Source: Deltaproteobacteria bacterium
Lineage (GTDB): Bacteria > Myxococcota_A > Polyangia > JAAYKL01
NCBI GenBank assembly: GCA_016935665.1
Contig: JAFGQN010000016.1
Location: forward strand, 1 to 53,905
Direction of reading: 5' to 3'
DNA length: 53,905 bases
Position numbers and translations under genes: made by a program. The notes below the pieces were generated by a model. The model was not told the origin of the DNA. It saw only the letters and a list, made by a program, of their open reading frames with translations, and made no database searches. Below, one piece after another: positions 45,103 through 53,905 of this stretch; the first letter of the stretch is position 1, and each line of letters opens with the position of its first letter.

Positions 45103-47451
45103 ATGCACATAATGAAAAATATAAACCAGTTCACAGTCCCGCTCATGATGTTCCTCATCACTTTCGGTGTGAGCGCCGTATCCGCGGACAATGTAATTAA
45201 AATTCGACGCTTCGCCTTTGTGGTGGGCACCAACGATGGCGGCCCAAAACGGTTGAAACTGCGATTCGCCAACTCCGATGCTGAGGCAGTGGCCAACGTG
45301 CTTACGGATTTGGGGGGCGTCCAGAAAAAGGATTTGCTGCTCATCACCAATACCAGCAAAACGTCGCTCAAAGACGGATTCGCAAAAATAACAGGAATGC
45401 TCAACGCCGCCCGAAACCAGGGCAACCGTACGGAATTGCTTTTTTACTATTCGGGGCATTCCAATGAACAGGGACTTTTGCTGGGCAACGATGTGTATAC
45501 TTATCGGGAAATGAAGGCGCAAATTGAGGCGCTTCCCGCCCGTGTGCGCATCGGCATTCTGGATTCGTGTGCATCCGGAACTCTGGTGCGCACCAAAGGC
45601 GGCACGCGAACCGCTCCGTTTCTGGTGGACGCTTCCTCTGAGGTAAAAGGCGTTGCGCTGCTCACATCGTCGTCGGCCGATGAAGTGGCTCAGGAGTCCG
45701 ACCGGGTCGGCGGTTCCTATTTTACCCACTATCTGGTTTCCGGTATGCGGGGGGCGGCGGACAGCGACAGAGATGGTCGGGTGACTCTCAACGAATCCTA
45801 CACATACGCATTCGATGAAACCCTGCGTCGCACCACGGACTCTCAGGCGGGCGCTCAGCACCCCAACTACGATTTTCGTCTGGTGGGCGCCGGCGATCTG
45901 GTCATGACCGATTTGCGCAACACCGATGCCATGATTCTGTTTGCACCGGAAGTGGAAGGCCACATTTTTGTGCGCGACAACAAAAACAATCTCATTGCCG
46001 AAATCAATAAACGCTCGGACCGCCCCATCAAACTGGGGGTACCGCCGGGACGGTACCACGTCACCATTGACTCCACGACGCTGGGACTCCACAAAGGCGC
46101 CATTCGGGTTTCCGGAAACAGGCCAACACGCGTCAACGGCGATTCGCTGCCCAGGGCGCGCAAAAAAGATGCCGTGGCGCGAGGTGATGGCACAACCGGC
46201 GACGATGACACCACGGTGCGGCATTTTCCGTTGGCGCTGGGCATTGCGCCGGGACTAACCACCAACGGACACCGGCCCACCCGGAATAATTTTGCCTTCA
46301 ACTTTGTGGGTAAGGGGCATTCGGTGGACGGCATGGAAGTTGGTGCGTTCGCCAATATTCGCACGCACGATGTGAATGGCATCCAGGTCTCTTCGTTTTT
46401 CAACTACGCGGGAACCCTCAACGGCGCACAGATTTCAATGGTGAATGTGTCGCGCCACCATACTGTGGGTCTGCAGGCATCGCTCATCAACACCAGTCAT
46501 ACCACCATTGGCCTTCAAGCTGCGCTCATCAATATGAACGGAGACACTTTCAACGGTGGTCAGTTGGGACTGATCAACTATTCGGCCGCCATGACCGGCC
46601 TGCAGGCGGGCATGGTGAATCTGCAAAAAGAAGACATGCGCGGTTCTCAACTGGGGCTGTTGAATATTGCGGCGTCCCTTCATGGAGCCCAGGTGGGGAT
46701 GGCCAATATTAACGCGTTTGTGCAAAAGGGGGCGCAAATTGGTTTACTTAACTACAGCAAGTCCACGACCGGAACACAGACCGGTATGTTAAATTTGGCA
46801 GCCACTGAACAACTCGGCGCGCAGATTGGCCTGTTTAATTACAGCCATTCCACCAAAGGGGCGCAAATTGGTTTGGTGAACATTGCCAGCGGCGATGTGT
46901 CCGGTGCGCAAATCGGCCTCATCAGTTACGCCGGAGATGGAATTCTGGCCCCCACCGCGTGGATGTCTGATACGGGTTTGTTCAACCTGGGTTTCAAAAT
47001 GGGCAACCGGTATACCTACGGCATCTTCGCCACCGGGTCGGATGGCAAACACATGGCGCTTTGGGATAATATCATCGGCGGGTTTGGATGCCATTTTGAA
47101 CTTCACCCCCTGTGGATGGAAGTGGATGCCCTCTACGAATGGATTCCCGAAAAAGATGATGACGAATATGCCTACGATGCCATCTCAAAAATCCGATGGA
47201 CCATAGGGATGCGTTTTTTCGATCAGCTCTCCGTTTACGCCGGTCCCGCCGTCAATTATCTGGTATCTGAAAAGCGGCGCAGCGTGGCGCTGTTTGATGG
47301 GTTATCCTTCTTTAAAAATCAGGTTGGCGGCATGAACCACGAATTGTCGCTGGGAATGTTTCTGGGGATTCAATGGGAACCCAAACTGGGCAATCACAAC
47401 AACTGGCGCGGCAATCGCAATGTGCGCCCAAAGACCGATTCCAGTTTATAA
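45103..47451 (+). CDS. Caspase-family peptidase fused to GxQxGxxN surface-repeat domain
   Basis: 782 residues from the ATG at 45103 (GGGAG 8 bases upstream). A signal peptide precedes a caspase domain (about 33-290) with catalytic His119 in YYSGHSNE and Cys156 in ILDSCASG, and an EF-hand loop (DSDRDGRVTLNE, about 220-231). A beta-rich linker region follows. Then come about 13 repeats of 14-15 residues (46378-46934), such as GAQIGLLNYSKSTT and GAQIGLVNIASGDVS, as in Leptospira LA_2272-type surface repeat proteins. The last 160 residues alternate hydrophobic and polar residues and may pack as outer-membrane strands. It is probably a surface or periplasmic peptidase, with the repeats as the displayed part. 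Confidence 0.9.
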   Translation: MHIMKNINQFTVPLMMFLITFGVSAVSADNVIKIRRFAFVVGTNDGGPKRLKLRFANSDAEAVANVLTDLGGVQKKDLLLITNTSKTSLKDGFAKITGMLNAARNQGNRTELLFYYSGHSNEQGLLLGNDVYTYREMKAQIEALPARVRIGILDSCASGTLVRTKGGTRTAPFLVDASSEVKGVALLTSSSADEVAQESDRVGGSYFTHYLVSGMRGAADSDRDGRVTLNESYTYAFDETLRRTTDSQAGAQHPNYDFRLVGAGDLVMTDLRNTDAMILFAPEVEGHIFVRDNKNNLIAEINKRSDRPIKLGVPPGRYHVTIDSTTLGLHKGAIRVSGNRPTRVNGDSLPRARKKDAVARGDGTTGDDDTTVRHFPLALGIAPGLTTNGHRPTRNNFAFNFVGKGHSVDGMEVGAFANIRTHDVNGIQVSSFFNYAGTLNGAQISMVNVSRHHTVGLQASLINTSHTTIGLQAALINMNGDTFNGGQLGLINYSAAMTGLQAGMVNLQKEDMRGSQLGLLNIAASLHGAQVGMANINAFVQKGAQIGLLNYSKSTTGTQTGMLNLAATEQLGAQIGLFNYSHSTKGAQIGLVNIASGDVSGAQIGLISYAGDGILAPTAWMSDTGLFNLGFKMGNRYTYGIFATGSDGKHMALWDNIIGGFGCHFELHPLWMEVDALYEWIPEKDDDEYAYDAISKIRWTIGMRFFDQLSVYAGPAVNYLVSEKRRSVALFDGLSFFKNQVGGMNHELSLGMFLGIQWEPKLGNHNNWRGNRNVRPKTDSSL

Positions 47452-47459
47452 TACCTGAA

Positions 47460-48974
47460 CTATTTTTTTTTCGAGGGCGCCGAATAAATGGACGCGTCAC
47501 CGGTCTTGCCCGACTCAATATAGTGGGCATCTTCATTCACCTGCCACGGATCGTATCGTTGAGAATGCGTCACAATGTTTTCCACGGTAAGCATGGCGGT
47601 CACCATGGAGTGATCCTGATTATTGTAGCGATGCATACCGTTTCGCCCCACCATGAACAATCCTGGACAACGGGCGTGAATAAACGATTTGATGGTGTCC
47701 ACATGGGTGGCGTACGCATCATCATACACCGGATACGCCTTTGGCATTCTAACCACTGCGCCGTCGCGAATATCACCCTCGTGAGCCAGCCCCAGTGAAA
47801 TCAACTCTTTGGTGCCCAGTTCAATGAGTTTGGCGTCTTCCTCTTCCCACAGGGGATCCCCCTCGGTACAGAAGTACTCCAGACCGTAACAATTAAGCTC
47901 TGCAGACGGCACCATTTCGGGGGACCAGGCCTTGAAATTCTGAATGCGGCCCACCACTGTTCCGGGGTCCTGAATATAAATCCAGTTGTCATCGAACAGC
48001 TGACGATCTTTGACCACCAGCGCCACAGTCAAAAAATCGCGATATCGCAGTCCATTGGCCGCGGCCACGATATTATCCGGAACCACCGGAGTCACCGCCT
48101 TAATGGTTTCGGACAGCGGAGCGGATGAAATCACATAATCCGCACTGAAATTGTGCTTTCCCCCATCCGCATCCAGCGTGGACACGTTCCATTTGCCCCC
48201 ATCACTCATTTTCAGCCGTGTGACCCGGTGCCCCATTTTGATTTCACCGCCCCCGGCGGCAATCTTTTCAGCGGCCGCTTCCCACAGCATCCCCGGTCCT
48301 TTGCGTGGGTATCGAAATGTATCAATGAGCGTGGTCACCACGTTTTGGGTATCTGCGGGTTTCTTTTTTGTGAGGCGCTTTTTCAAGGGCGATGTAAATG
48401 CGTCCAACACCGCCGCACGCAACGACAATCCTTTAATGCGCTGCTTTGCCCAATCCGCCGAAATCTCCGAACAGGGCATGCCCCACACTTTTTCGGTGTA
48501 CGTTTTAAAAAAGTGCTCAAAAAGCCTGCGCCCAAAACTGTTTACAATAACGTCTTCGAAGTTGGCGGGCGATGCAATGGGATGAATTTTGGATTCCAAA
48601 TAGGATTTTGCGCACAACGCGGCTTCCAAAGGTCCCAGCGCCAAAAACGCATCCACCGGCTTCAAGGGATACGCCAAAAATTTTTTGTTAAAATAAATTC
48701 GGGATTTACGCTGACGCTCCAGCATATCGTCTGGCAAAATCTCGCTCCAGAGACTTTCCACTTCCTTCGCCTTTGAAAAAAAGCGATGACCGCCAATGTC
48801 AAAATTAAATCCTTTGTATGACGCCGTTCTGGAGATGCCACCCACATAAGTGGAATCCGCCTCGAGAACCAGAGGCGTGTACCCCTTCTTCATGAGCATA
48901 TACGCTGCGGTGAGACCGGCCGGTCCGGCGCCTACCACAATCACTTTTTCTTTTTCAACGGATTGTTTTGTCAT
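47460..48974 (-). CDS. FAD-dependent oxidoreductase, UDP-galactopyranose-mutase-like
   Basis: 504 residues, cytoplasmic. The N-terminal dinucleotide fold is VIVVGAGPAGLTAAYMLMKKGY with the acidic residue in LVLEAD, followed by GGHRFF, a flavin-site motif shared by UDP-galactopyranose mutase-like and protoporphyrinogen-oxidase-like enzymes. It ends with a second FAD contact, GLFMVGRNGMHRYNNQDHSM. Members often act on nucleotide sugars or related lipids for surface glycans. It is convergent with the caspase-repeat gene, and the guanylyltransferase gene at 52672 also fits glycan synthesis. The exact substrate is not certain. Confidence 0.85.
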   Translation of the reverse strand: MTKQSVEKEKVIVVGAGPAGLTAAYMLMKKGYTPLVLEADSTYVGGISRTASYKGFNFDIGGHRFFSKAKEVESLWSEILPDDMLERQRKSRIYFNKKFLAYPLKPVDAFLALGPLEAALCAKSYLESKIHPIASPANFEDVIVNSFGRRLFEHFFKTYTEKVWGMPCSEISADWAKQRIKGLSLRAAVLDAFTSPLKKRLTKKKPADTQNVVTTLIDTFRYPRKGPGMLWEAAAEKIAAGGGEIKMGHRVTRLKMSDGGKWNVSTLDADGGKHNFSADYVISSAPLSETIKAVTPVVPDNIVAAANGLRYRDFLTVALVVKDRQLFDDNWIYIQDPGTVVGRIQNFKAWSPEMVPSAELNCYGLEYFCTEGDPLWEEEDAKLIELGTKELISLGLAHEGDIRDGAVVRMPKAYPVYDDAYATHVDTIKSFIHARCPGLFMVGRNGMHRYNNQDHSMVTAMLTVENIVTHSQRYDPWQVNEDAHYIESGKTGDASIYSAPSKKK

Positions 48975-49112
48975 TCCCTGTTTCCTCTGCCTCTCTCGGC
49001 GTACCTGACGATTGAATCATTTGTTGACACCTCGATACAAATGCACGAATGAGTCGCGAACATAAGGTAATCATTTCCAACACGAGCGTAAAGGCAGCGC
49101 TGTGCTGAAGTC

Positions 49113-50645
49113 CTATTCCGGCAGATTCTGCAGCAGTTTGCGCGCCTCCATGGCGGCCGCGGTGGCGGCGTGTTCCCGGATAACTTCGGTTAAATGCGCG
49201 CGTGCCGCAGACGTGTCGCCAAGGGAGATTCTGGCCCTGCCAAGATGCAGCAGCGCCTCTGCCCTCAACAGCTGCGGCTCTGGCGACGCCAGGTAATCTG
49301 AAAAATGCCTGGCCGCATCCAGGGGCCGCCCGAGGCGATTCTGATATATCAGCCCCGTTTTATATCTGGCTGCATTGGCCACCGGTGCGGACGCCAGTCG
49401 GATGACGTGCTGATATGCATCGACGGCCTCCCTGTAGCTGCCTGTCTTTCGTCTGGATTCGGCCAGCAGGCGCCACAACTCACCGTTCTGTGGTTCCGAT
49501 TTCAACCGCTGTTCCAGGGCTGCAATGGCGTCCACGTGTTGCCCTGACACAATCCAGCGTTTTATTTCATCCACTTTGGGCGACGGAGTTTCAGCCGTGT
49601 CGGACCTGCGCGCGTTTCGTTGCAACCATGGGCGCAACGCCCCTATCGTTTTGTCCGATGCACTTTTCTTTGCAGTTTCCCCATCCGTCGATGAACCCGC
49701 AGATATGGCGTCTTGAGGTTTTATTCCCAAATCAGCAGTGGCAAACGGCGACGGCGAGAGCAGTTGCGTTACAATCTTTCGATTCATCCTGGACAATGAT
49801 GTGACCATTGCTGTGCCATCGGGCAACACCACCAGCTGATTTTGGGCGGACACCATCCATTGTCCGCCACTGTTCCCGGTCACCAGGACCAGCCCTTCGG
49901 TGACCGCCACCAGCAAATGAGGCGCGTCGCTCTTTGCAACGCTGCCATCCCGTTTTGGGTATTGAACCCCAAAGCGCGTCCCCTTAACCTCGATTGAAAA
50001 GCGGTCATCACTCGTTCGCGTCACAAACACGTCATCCGCTTTGCGTTTGGACACGCGACAGGCTACCCACCCGTGGCTAAGCACCACCCGCGGCGTGCGC
50101 TTCACCCGATCATTCAGTTTTATTTCGGCACCGGGACCCACGGCCACCCGATCGTCGTCCACATCTGTCTGGAGACTTTCATTCGTTCCGGCACTGAGCA
50201 CCGCATCCGGCCGCTGGGTGGACGTTCGTATCGATCCGTCCTGCCGATAATGCGTCACATTAACCGTTTTCGCCCGGCTGACATTTGCTGCGCTTTTATC
50301 CATGCTGGAAAAAAACCAGTGCCCTGCCATAAACAGAACCCCTGAAGCAGCCATCGCCACCAACGCCACTCGCCAGGCCGGATGATACCAGAACGGCAAC
50401 GCCCGATGCTGCTCAAAAGATGCCATCAGCTGTTGTCGCTCCATGCAAACCTGTGCCGCTGTGCGCTGAGCCCATTGCATCGCATCGGCTTTCATCTCGC
50501 AGGCGGTCTTTTGCCACATCCGGATTCCGTCGCCACACGCCGCACACGTCTTCAGGTGCTGTTCAAAATGCACCGCTGCATCTGCCGACAGTTCACCATC
50601 CAGATAACCGTTGAATTGGTTACATATGTGTTGTTCTCTTCTCAT
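49113..50645 (-). CDS. Anti-sigma factor with zinc finger, FecR-like and TPR domains
   Basis: 510 residues; ATG overlaps the sigma-factor stop (ATGA). The N-terminal zinc-finger domain has the canonical HLKTCAAC (Hx3Cx2C, about 28-35). One membrane helix (about 93-113, WRVALVAMAASGVLFMAGHW) leads to a FecR-like beta domain (about 165-285; RVAVGPGAEIKLND, VEVKGTRFGV-like stretch). The C-terminal third holds TPR repeats (about 365-505; AIAALEQRLKSEPQNGELW, YREAVDAYQHV). FecR-type anti-sigma factors respond to outer-membrane signals. Confidence 0.87.
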   Translation of the reverse strand: MRREQHICNQFNGYLDGELSADAAVHFEQHLKTCAACGDGIRMWQKTACEMKADAMQWAQRTAAQVCMERQQLMASFEQHRALPFWYHPAWRVALVAMAASGVLFMAGHWFFSSMDKSAANVSRAKTVNVTHYRQDGSIRTSTQRPDAVLSAGTNESLQTDVDDDRVAVGPGAEIKLNDRVKRTPRVVLSHGWVACRVSKRKADDVFVTRTSDDRFSIEVKGTRFGVQYPKRDGSVAKSDAPHLLVAVTEGLVLVTGNSGGQWMVSAQNQLVVLPDGTAMVTSLSRMNRKIVTQLLSPSPFATADLGIKPQDAISAGSSTDGETAKKSASDKTIGALRPWLQRNARRSDTAETPSPKVDEIKRWIVSGQHVDAIAALEQRLKSEPQNGELWRLLAESRRKTGSYREAVDAYQHVIRLASAPVANAARYKTGLIYQNRLGRPLDAARHFSDYLASPEPQLLRAEALLHLGRARISLGDTSAARAHLTEVIREHAATAAAMEARKLLQNLPE

Positions 50646-51250
50646 GGCGACTTCTCACTTATCGCTGCCTGCCAAACCGGCGCCAGACGATGCTGCAACA
50701 CCGCATTCCGGGCGCGATGCATCCGAGTGCGTACTGTTTTAGGCCGTATATTTAAAATGGCGGCAATTTCTTCGCAGGTAAACCCCGCGACCACATTGAG
50801 CACCAGCACTTCCCGGTGAGACCAGGACAGACTGTTCATCACCTGACGCACAGTTTGACTGAGCTCGGTATGTTGGGACGGCGTGGTTTGGGTGTGTTGC
50901 GCCGGCGCCGCGGTTTCGACTTCGGGAGCGCCGCAAAAAAAAAGCCATCGCACACCTGCGCGACGTTGCCAGTCCCGGGCGCGATTGGTGGCAATGCGAA
51001 ACAGAAACGCGTTGAACCGGGACTGATGCCGATAGTTTTTGGCCGCCTTGCCCAGGGATAAAAAAACATCCTGTATCACATCGTCCACGTCATGCCGCGC
51101 CATCCCCGGTATCACATACCCAATCATGGCGCGGACCGCGTTGTTGTGTCGCACGTACAGTTGCCCCAAGGCAACGGAATCCCCGTTTGCCACATCCGCC
51201 ATCAGCGCTTCATCGCTTTTTTCCTGTGTCTCAAGTTTCATCAACGGCAT
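50642..51250 (-). CDS. ECF-type RNA polymerase sigma factor
   Basis: 202 residues. Region 2 is GDSVALGQLYVRHNNAV, DVDDVIQDVFLSLGKA and FLFRIATNRARDWQRR. Region 4 is SWSHREVLVLNVVAGFTCEE with IAAILNIRPKTVRTRMHRAR. The linker between them is Gln/Thr-rich. Start options are GTG at 51256, ATG at 51250 and ATG at 51241; none has a clear ribosome site. It is coupled to the FecR-type anti-sigma gene by ATGA. Confidence 0.9.
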   Translation of the reverse strand: MPLMKLETQEKSDEALMADVANGDSVALGQLYVRHNNAVRAMIGYVIPGMARHDVDDVIQDVFLSLGKAAKNYRHQSRFNAFLFRIATNRARDWQRRAGVRWLFFCGAPEVETAAPAQHTQTTPSQHTELSQTVRQVMNSLSWSHREVLVLNVVAGFTCEEIAAILNIRPKTVRTRMHRARNAVLQHRLAPVWQAAISEKSP

Positions 51251-51298
51251 CGTCACATGACATAATCGAACAACACGTTAAAAAGGTTCCATCAAATA

Positions 51299-52414
51299 CT
51301 AATTTTTTATGATGATACCCAGATTGAGTCCGATGTCGACGCGCGGATTTCGAACAATGCTGCGATGGGTGCTTTCGGTGTAATAGCGTTTTTTATCGGC
51401 CCAGAATCCAACATCGGGCGACAGATAGAGCGCCAGCTTGTCCAACAGGTGAATGCGAACGGAAAAGACCATTGACGTCCGCACATTCCAATCGTGGTAA
51501 AGGTGCGTACCGGTACCTGGCAGTGTAATTGCGGTTTCCTGCCAGGGAACAGCCACGCCAATTGCTCCGCCAAAGGATATTCGCCCCAGCGGATGCAGCA
51601 GATGAACGGAAAGGGACGGTTCCAGCGCCAGCCGTCGAATTTTTTGAATGCTGGATGATTCAAACGGTCCCCCCATGGCATTAAAGCCGCCACTGATGAA
51701 AATACGCTGAGTCAATTGCACCTCAAGTCCCACTCCACCGCCCAGGGTCCAGCGGGGGCCCTCCGCGCCGGCCACGCCTGCGCGGGCAATACCGCTGGCA
51801 ACCAGCGCTCGGCTAAACGGACTGGGAGGCGGCGCCACACACGGCGAGCGTTCCGGGCATTTTTTCGCGTTCTCTGTATCGGCAGCCGTTGCGCCGGTGT
51901 CGGTGGTGGCGGGTACACCTTTGCGCGCATCAAAAAGCCAGGTCTGATTGACCAGCTCATCCACCGCCATGGCCAACGTAACTTCGTTGCCGGGATCTTC
52001 GGCCACCTCCACAATGCGAACCAGTGATCGCCCCATACTCAGCGACACCAGGTGGAGCAGCGTGACCCCTCGCTTACCGGCTTCGAGCCAAATCGTGGCC
52101 ACGGCATTGTCCCGCCTGGAGAGCGCTCGAATACTGGCGAGGCGCCTTTCGAGGCTCTGTGAAGCAAAATCCATCAGTTGCGGCGCGGATACATCATCCA
52201 GATGCACCACCCGCCAACCATCCAGAGTCAGTTCGAGCTCCGCAACAAATTCCCTCTCCCGCTCTCGTTCCGGTGTGGTACGCGCAACAGACAGGACCAG
52301 CAGCACCGGTTTGCCGGCATTTGCGACGGATGTTTCAGCGCCAAAGGAACGGTGACCCAACAACGTCACTGCCCCCAAAAGCCACATCCCGATAATCTGG
52401 TACTTCATTTGCAT
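51299..52414 (-). CDS. Exported protein with predicted outer-membrane beta-barrel C-terminus
   Basis: 371 residues from the ATG at 52414, the third of several tandem ATGs, best spaced (6 bases) from AGGA. A signal peptide (cleavage near SFGA) is followed by an alpha/beta domain (about 30-150) and a Thr/Pro/Cys linker. The last 160 residues alternate hydrophobic and polar residues (LGGGVGLEVQLTQRIFISGG, VRTSMVFSVRIHLLDKLAL), as in small outer-membrane barrels. It is 42 bases upstream of the sigma gene, so it may be the envelope sensor or the regulated product of that module. No named family recognised. Confidence 0.78.
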   Translation of the reverse strand: MQMKYQIIGMWLLGAVTLLGHRSFGAETSVANAGKPVLLVLSVARTTPEREREREFVAELELTLDGWRVVHLDDVSAPQLMDFASQSLERRLASIRALSRRDNAVATIWLEAGKRGVTLLHLVSLSMGRSLVRIVEVAEDPGNEVTLAMAVDELVNQTWLFDARKGVPATTDTGATAADTENAKKCPERSPCVAPPPSPFSRALVASGIARAGVAGAEGPRWTLGGGVGLEVQLTQRIFISGGFNAMGGPFESSSIQKIRRLALEPSLSVHLLHPLGRISFGGAIGVAVPWQETAITLPGTGTHLYHDWNVRTSMVFSVRIHLLDKLALYLSPDVGFWADKKRYYTESTHRSIVRNPRVDIGLNLGIIIKN

Positions 52415-52671
52415 CATCATTCCTGCTGTATGGTCTCCACGCCGATGGTCGATTTTTATCAACCAATTGCCGCCAACAATCAATCCAAAGTTTTGTTTTC
52501 GGATTTCTCCTGGCACATCCAACAGAATTATTTTGCGAAGCGCCAATCATTTTTTTGGGGGATTTCACCGGAAGAATTCTATCGAATGTTGCTTTTTTTT
52601 GAATTGCAGACAAACTGCGACTGCACTGTTTTGTTGTAAACGAAGGAAAAAGGTAAGGAAAAGGTACAGTT

Positions 52672-53742
52672 ATGGAAAACACATATGCCGTTATCATGGC
52701 GGGAGGCGTCGGGTCGCGATTCTGGCCCGCCAGCACCTCTCAAAGCCCCAAACAGCTACTCGATTTAACGGGCAGCGGAAAAACCATGATCGCTGCCACT
52801 GTGGAAAGATTGGCGCCCCACATTCCCCCCAAAAGAGTCATTGTGGTCACCGGGCGCATTACGCAAAAAGCGGTACAGGACGCGCTGCCCCATGTTCCCA
52901 AAGAAAATATCCTGGCCGAACCCATGGGCCGAAACACCGCACCGTGCATTGGCTGGGCCGCGGTTCACGTGCGCCATCGCTGCAAAAACGGGGTGATGGC
53001 CGTCATGCCCTCAGACCATCTGGTGGCCAACAAAGACGCGTTCCACGCATCTGCCAGGCTGGCAATCAGCGCGGCTCAAAAGGGATCTCTGGTCACGTTC
53101 GGTGTGCGTCCCAATGCCCCGGAAACCGGGTTTGGCTACATTGAAACCGGAGACGAAGTCTCCCTGGGCGTTAATCAGGCCATTCGCTTCGTTGAAAAAC
53201 CCAATCTGGAAAAAGCCAAAGAGTATTTGAAAGCCGGCAACTTCATGTGGAATTCCGGCATGTTCTTCTTTACAGCCGAAAAAATCCTCAGCGAAATCGA
53301 AAAACAAATGCCCGACTTAAAGGCCGGACTCGATAAAATCGAAGGAGCACTGCAATCGGGAAACGAGAGTGCCGTGCTGGAGCAGGTGTTCCCCACGCTC
53401 CCGTCCGAGTCCATTGACTACGGCATCATGGAGAACGCTGGTGGCATCCTGTGCGTTCCTGTGGATTTTGGCTGGTCCGACCTGGGTTCGTGGGCCGCGG
53501 CATTCGAGCTGAGCACCAAAGATGGCAACAACAATGCGATTAGCGCCGATGCCGTTGCGATTGACAGTAAAAAATGTCTGGTACGCGCTCCCAAAGACAA
53601 ACTGGTGGCGCTGGTGGGTGTGGAGGATTTGGTAATTGTCGATACCGGCACCGCACTGCTGATCTGTAAAAAGGACCAGGATCAACACGTAAAAAAAGTC
53701 GTTGAAACCCTCAAAGCGAAGGGTCGAACAGATCTGCTCTAA
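52672..53742 (+). CDS. manC: Mannose-1-phosphate guanylyltransferase
   Basis: 356 residues, the length of the single-domain (non-isomerase-fused) form. Nucleotidyltransferase signature AGGVGSRFWPAS is at the N-terminus, with PKQLL, EPMGRNTAPCI, MPSDHLV, RFVEKPN, NFMWNSGMF and FGWSDLGSW, the last typical of GDP-mannose pyrophosphorylases. It makes GDP-mannose from GTP and mannose 1-phosphate in the cytoplasm for surface glycans. There is no phosphomannose isomerase domain. A purine-rich ribosome site (GGAAAAGG) lies upstream. Confidence 0.95.
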   Translation: MENTYAVIMAGGVGSRFWPASTSQSPKQLLDLTGSGKTMIAATVERLAPHIPPKRVIVVTGRITQKAVQDALPHVPKENILAEPMGRNTAPCIGWAAVHVRHRCKNGVMAVMPSDHLVANKDAFHASARLAISAAQKGSLVTFGVRPNAPETGFGYIETGDEVSLGVNQAIRFVEKPNLEKAKEYLKAGNFMWNSGMFFFTAEKILSEIEKQMPDLKAGLDKIEGALQSGNESAVLEQVFPTLPSESIDYGIMENAGGILCVPVDFGWSDLGSWAAAFELSTKDGNNNAISADAVAIDSKKCLVRAPKDKLVALVGVEDLVIVDTGTALLICKKDQDQHVKKVVETLKAKGRTDLL

Positions 53743-53819
53743 TCCGCGCACGCCTTGCCATTGTCATCTTTTTTTGAAAGGTCACACATCTTTTCCCTTC
53801 CCATTTTGTACACCTGGCC

Positions 53820-53840
53820 ACTTGACCAGTCTGGTCAAGT
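53820..53840. repeat. Perfect inverted repeat, operator-like
   Basis: ACTTGACCAG and CTGGTCAAGT are perfect 10-base arms around a single T. There is no following T-tract, so it is more like a dimeric regulator's operator than a terminator; the next gene lies outside the window. Confidence 0.6.
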
Positions 53841-53905
53841 TTACGAACGTCTGCTTTCCATCATACCGATAACAGGGCAATCGCAAGAATGAAATGTTTT
53901 CTAAA

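Noticed and set aside
45073-46224. A 383-codon open frame on the minus strand opposite the caspase-repeat gene
   Set aside because: Antisense shadow of a clearly functional coding frame.

Overview
The window looks like chromosomal DNA of a Gram-negative, Myxococcota-like ('deltaproteobacterial') bacterium of moderate GC content. The signs are many lipoproteins with long Asp/Ser/Thr linkers, thrombospondin type-3 and Cys-rich modules, two caspase-fold peptidases, ECF sigma/anti-sigma pairs, a Ser/Thr kinase, a multi-receiver GGDEF protein, DUF362 and CotH proteins, and a periplasmic folding/proteolysis operon. The assignment rests on gene content and style only. No rRNA, tRNA or CRISPR array was found.

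Layout. 1-2040 (-) is a Cys-repeat surface lipoprotein that runs off the left edge. 2248-6094 holds a DUF362 protein and, divergently, a helical protein coupled to an RlmL-type rRNA methyltransferase. 6104-14527 (-) is a run of exported and surface genes: two small secreted proteins, a 1054-residue lipoprotein, a caspase-like peptidase, an anti-sigma factor and its ECF sigma factor. A CotH-kinase lipoprotein (+) follows. 16293-19581 (-) is an OFA transporter plus acetyl-CoA synthetase unit that ends in a clear terminator. 19843-25010 is signalling: a kinase, a SctQ-like SpoA protein with a coupled lipoprotein, and a receiver/HPt/GGDEF protein. 25223-29776 holds a 55-residue membrane protein with a near-perfect promoter and an operon for a PrsA-like lipoprotein, a SurA-like chaperone, a CtpA-type protease and a decayed phosphodiesterase gene. 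29996-31998 has a DUF4384-like protein, a frameshifted small gene and a Cys-rich lipoprotein.

32365-39400 is an AT-richer island. It carries a tightly coupled minus-strand operon: small ORF, SAM-binding enzyme, amino-acid adenylating enzyme, GNAT, alpha-oxoamine synthase and an EamA exporter. A VOC protein and a graveyard of mobile elements flank it: a group II intron maturase C-terminus with two nonsense codons, and an IS4-like transposase fragment. It looks like a horizontally acquired pathway for a small amino-acid-derived metabolite, and it is the best candidate here for an undescribed system.

39491-53905 returns to background composition: a SpoIID/LytB lipoprotein, a GH5 glycosidase with an inserted carbohydrate-binding-like domain, a Tat-exported molybdopterin enzyme, an Asp/Ser-linker lipoprotein, a second caspase fused to about 13 GxQxGxxN surface repeats, a UDP-galactopyranose-mutase-like flavoprotein, an ECF sigma/FecR-TPR anti-sigma/outer-membrane protein operon, and mannose-1-phosphate guanylyltransferase. 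Most of these genes serve the cell envelope: surface display, envelope signalling, periplasmic protein quality control and glycan precursor supply.
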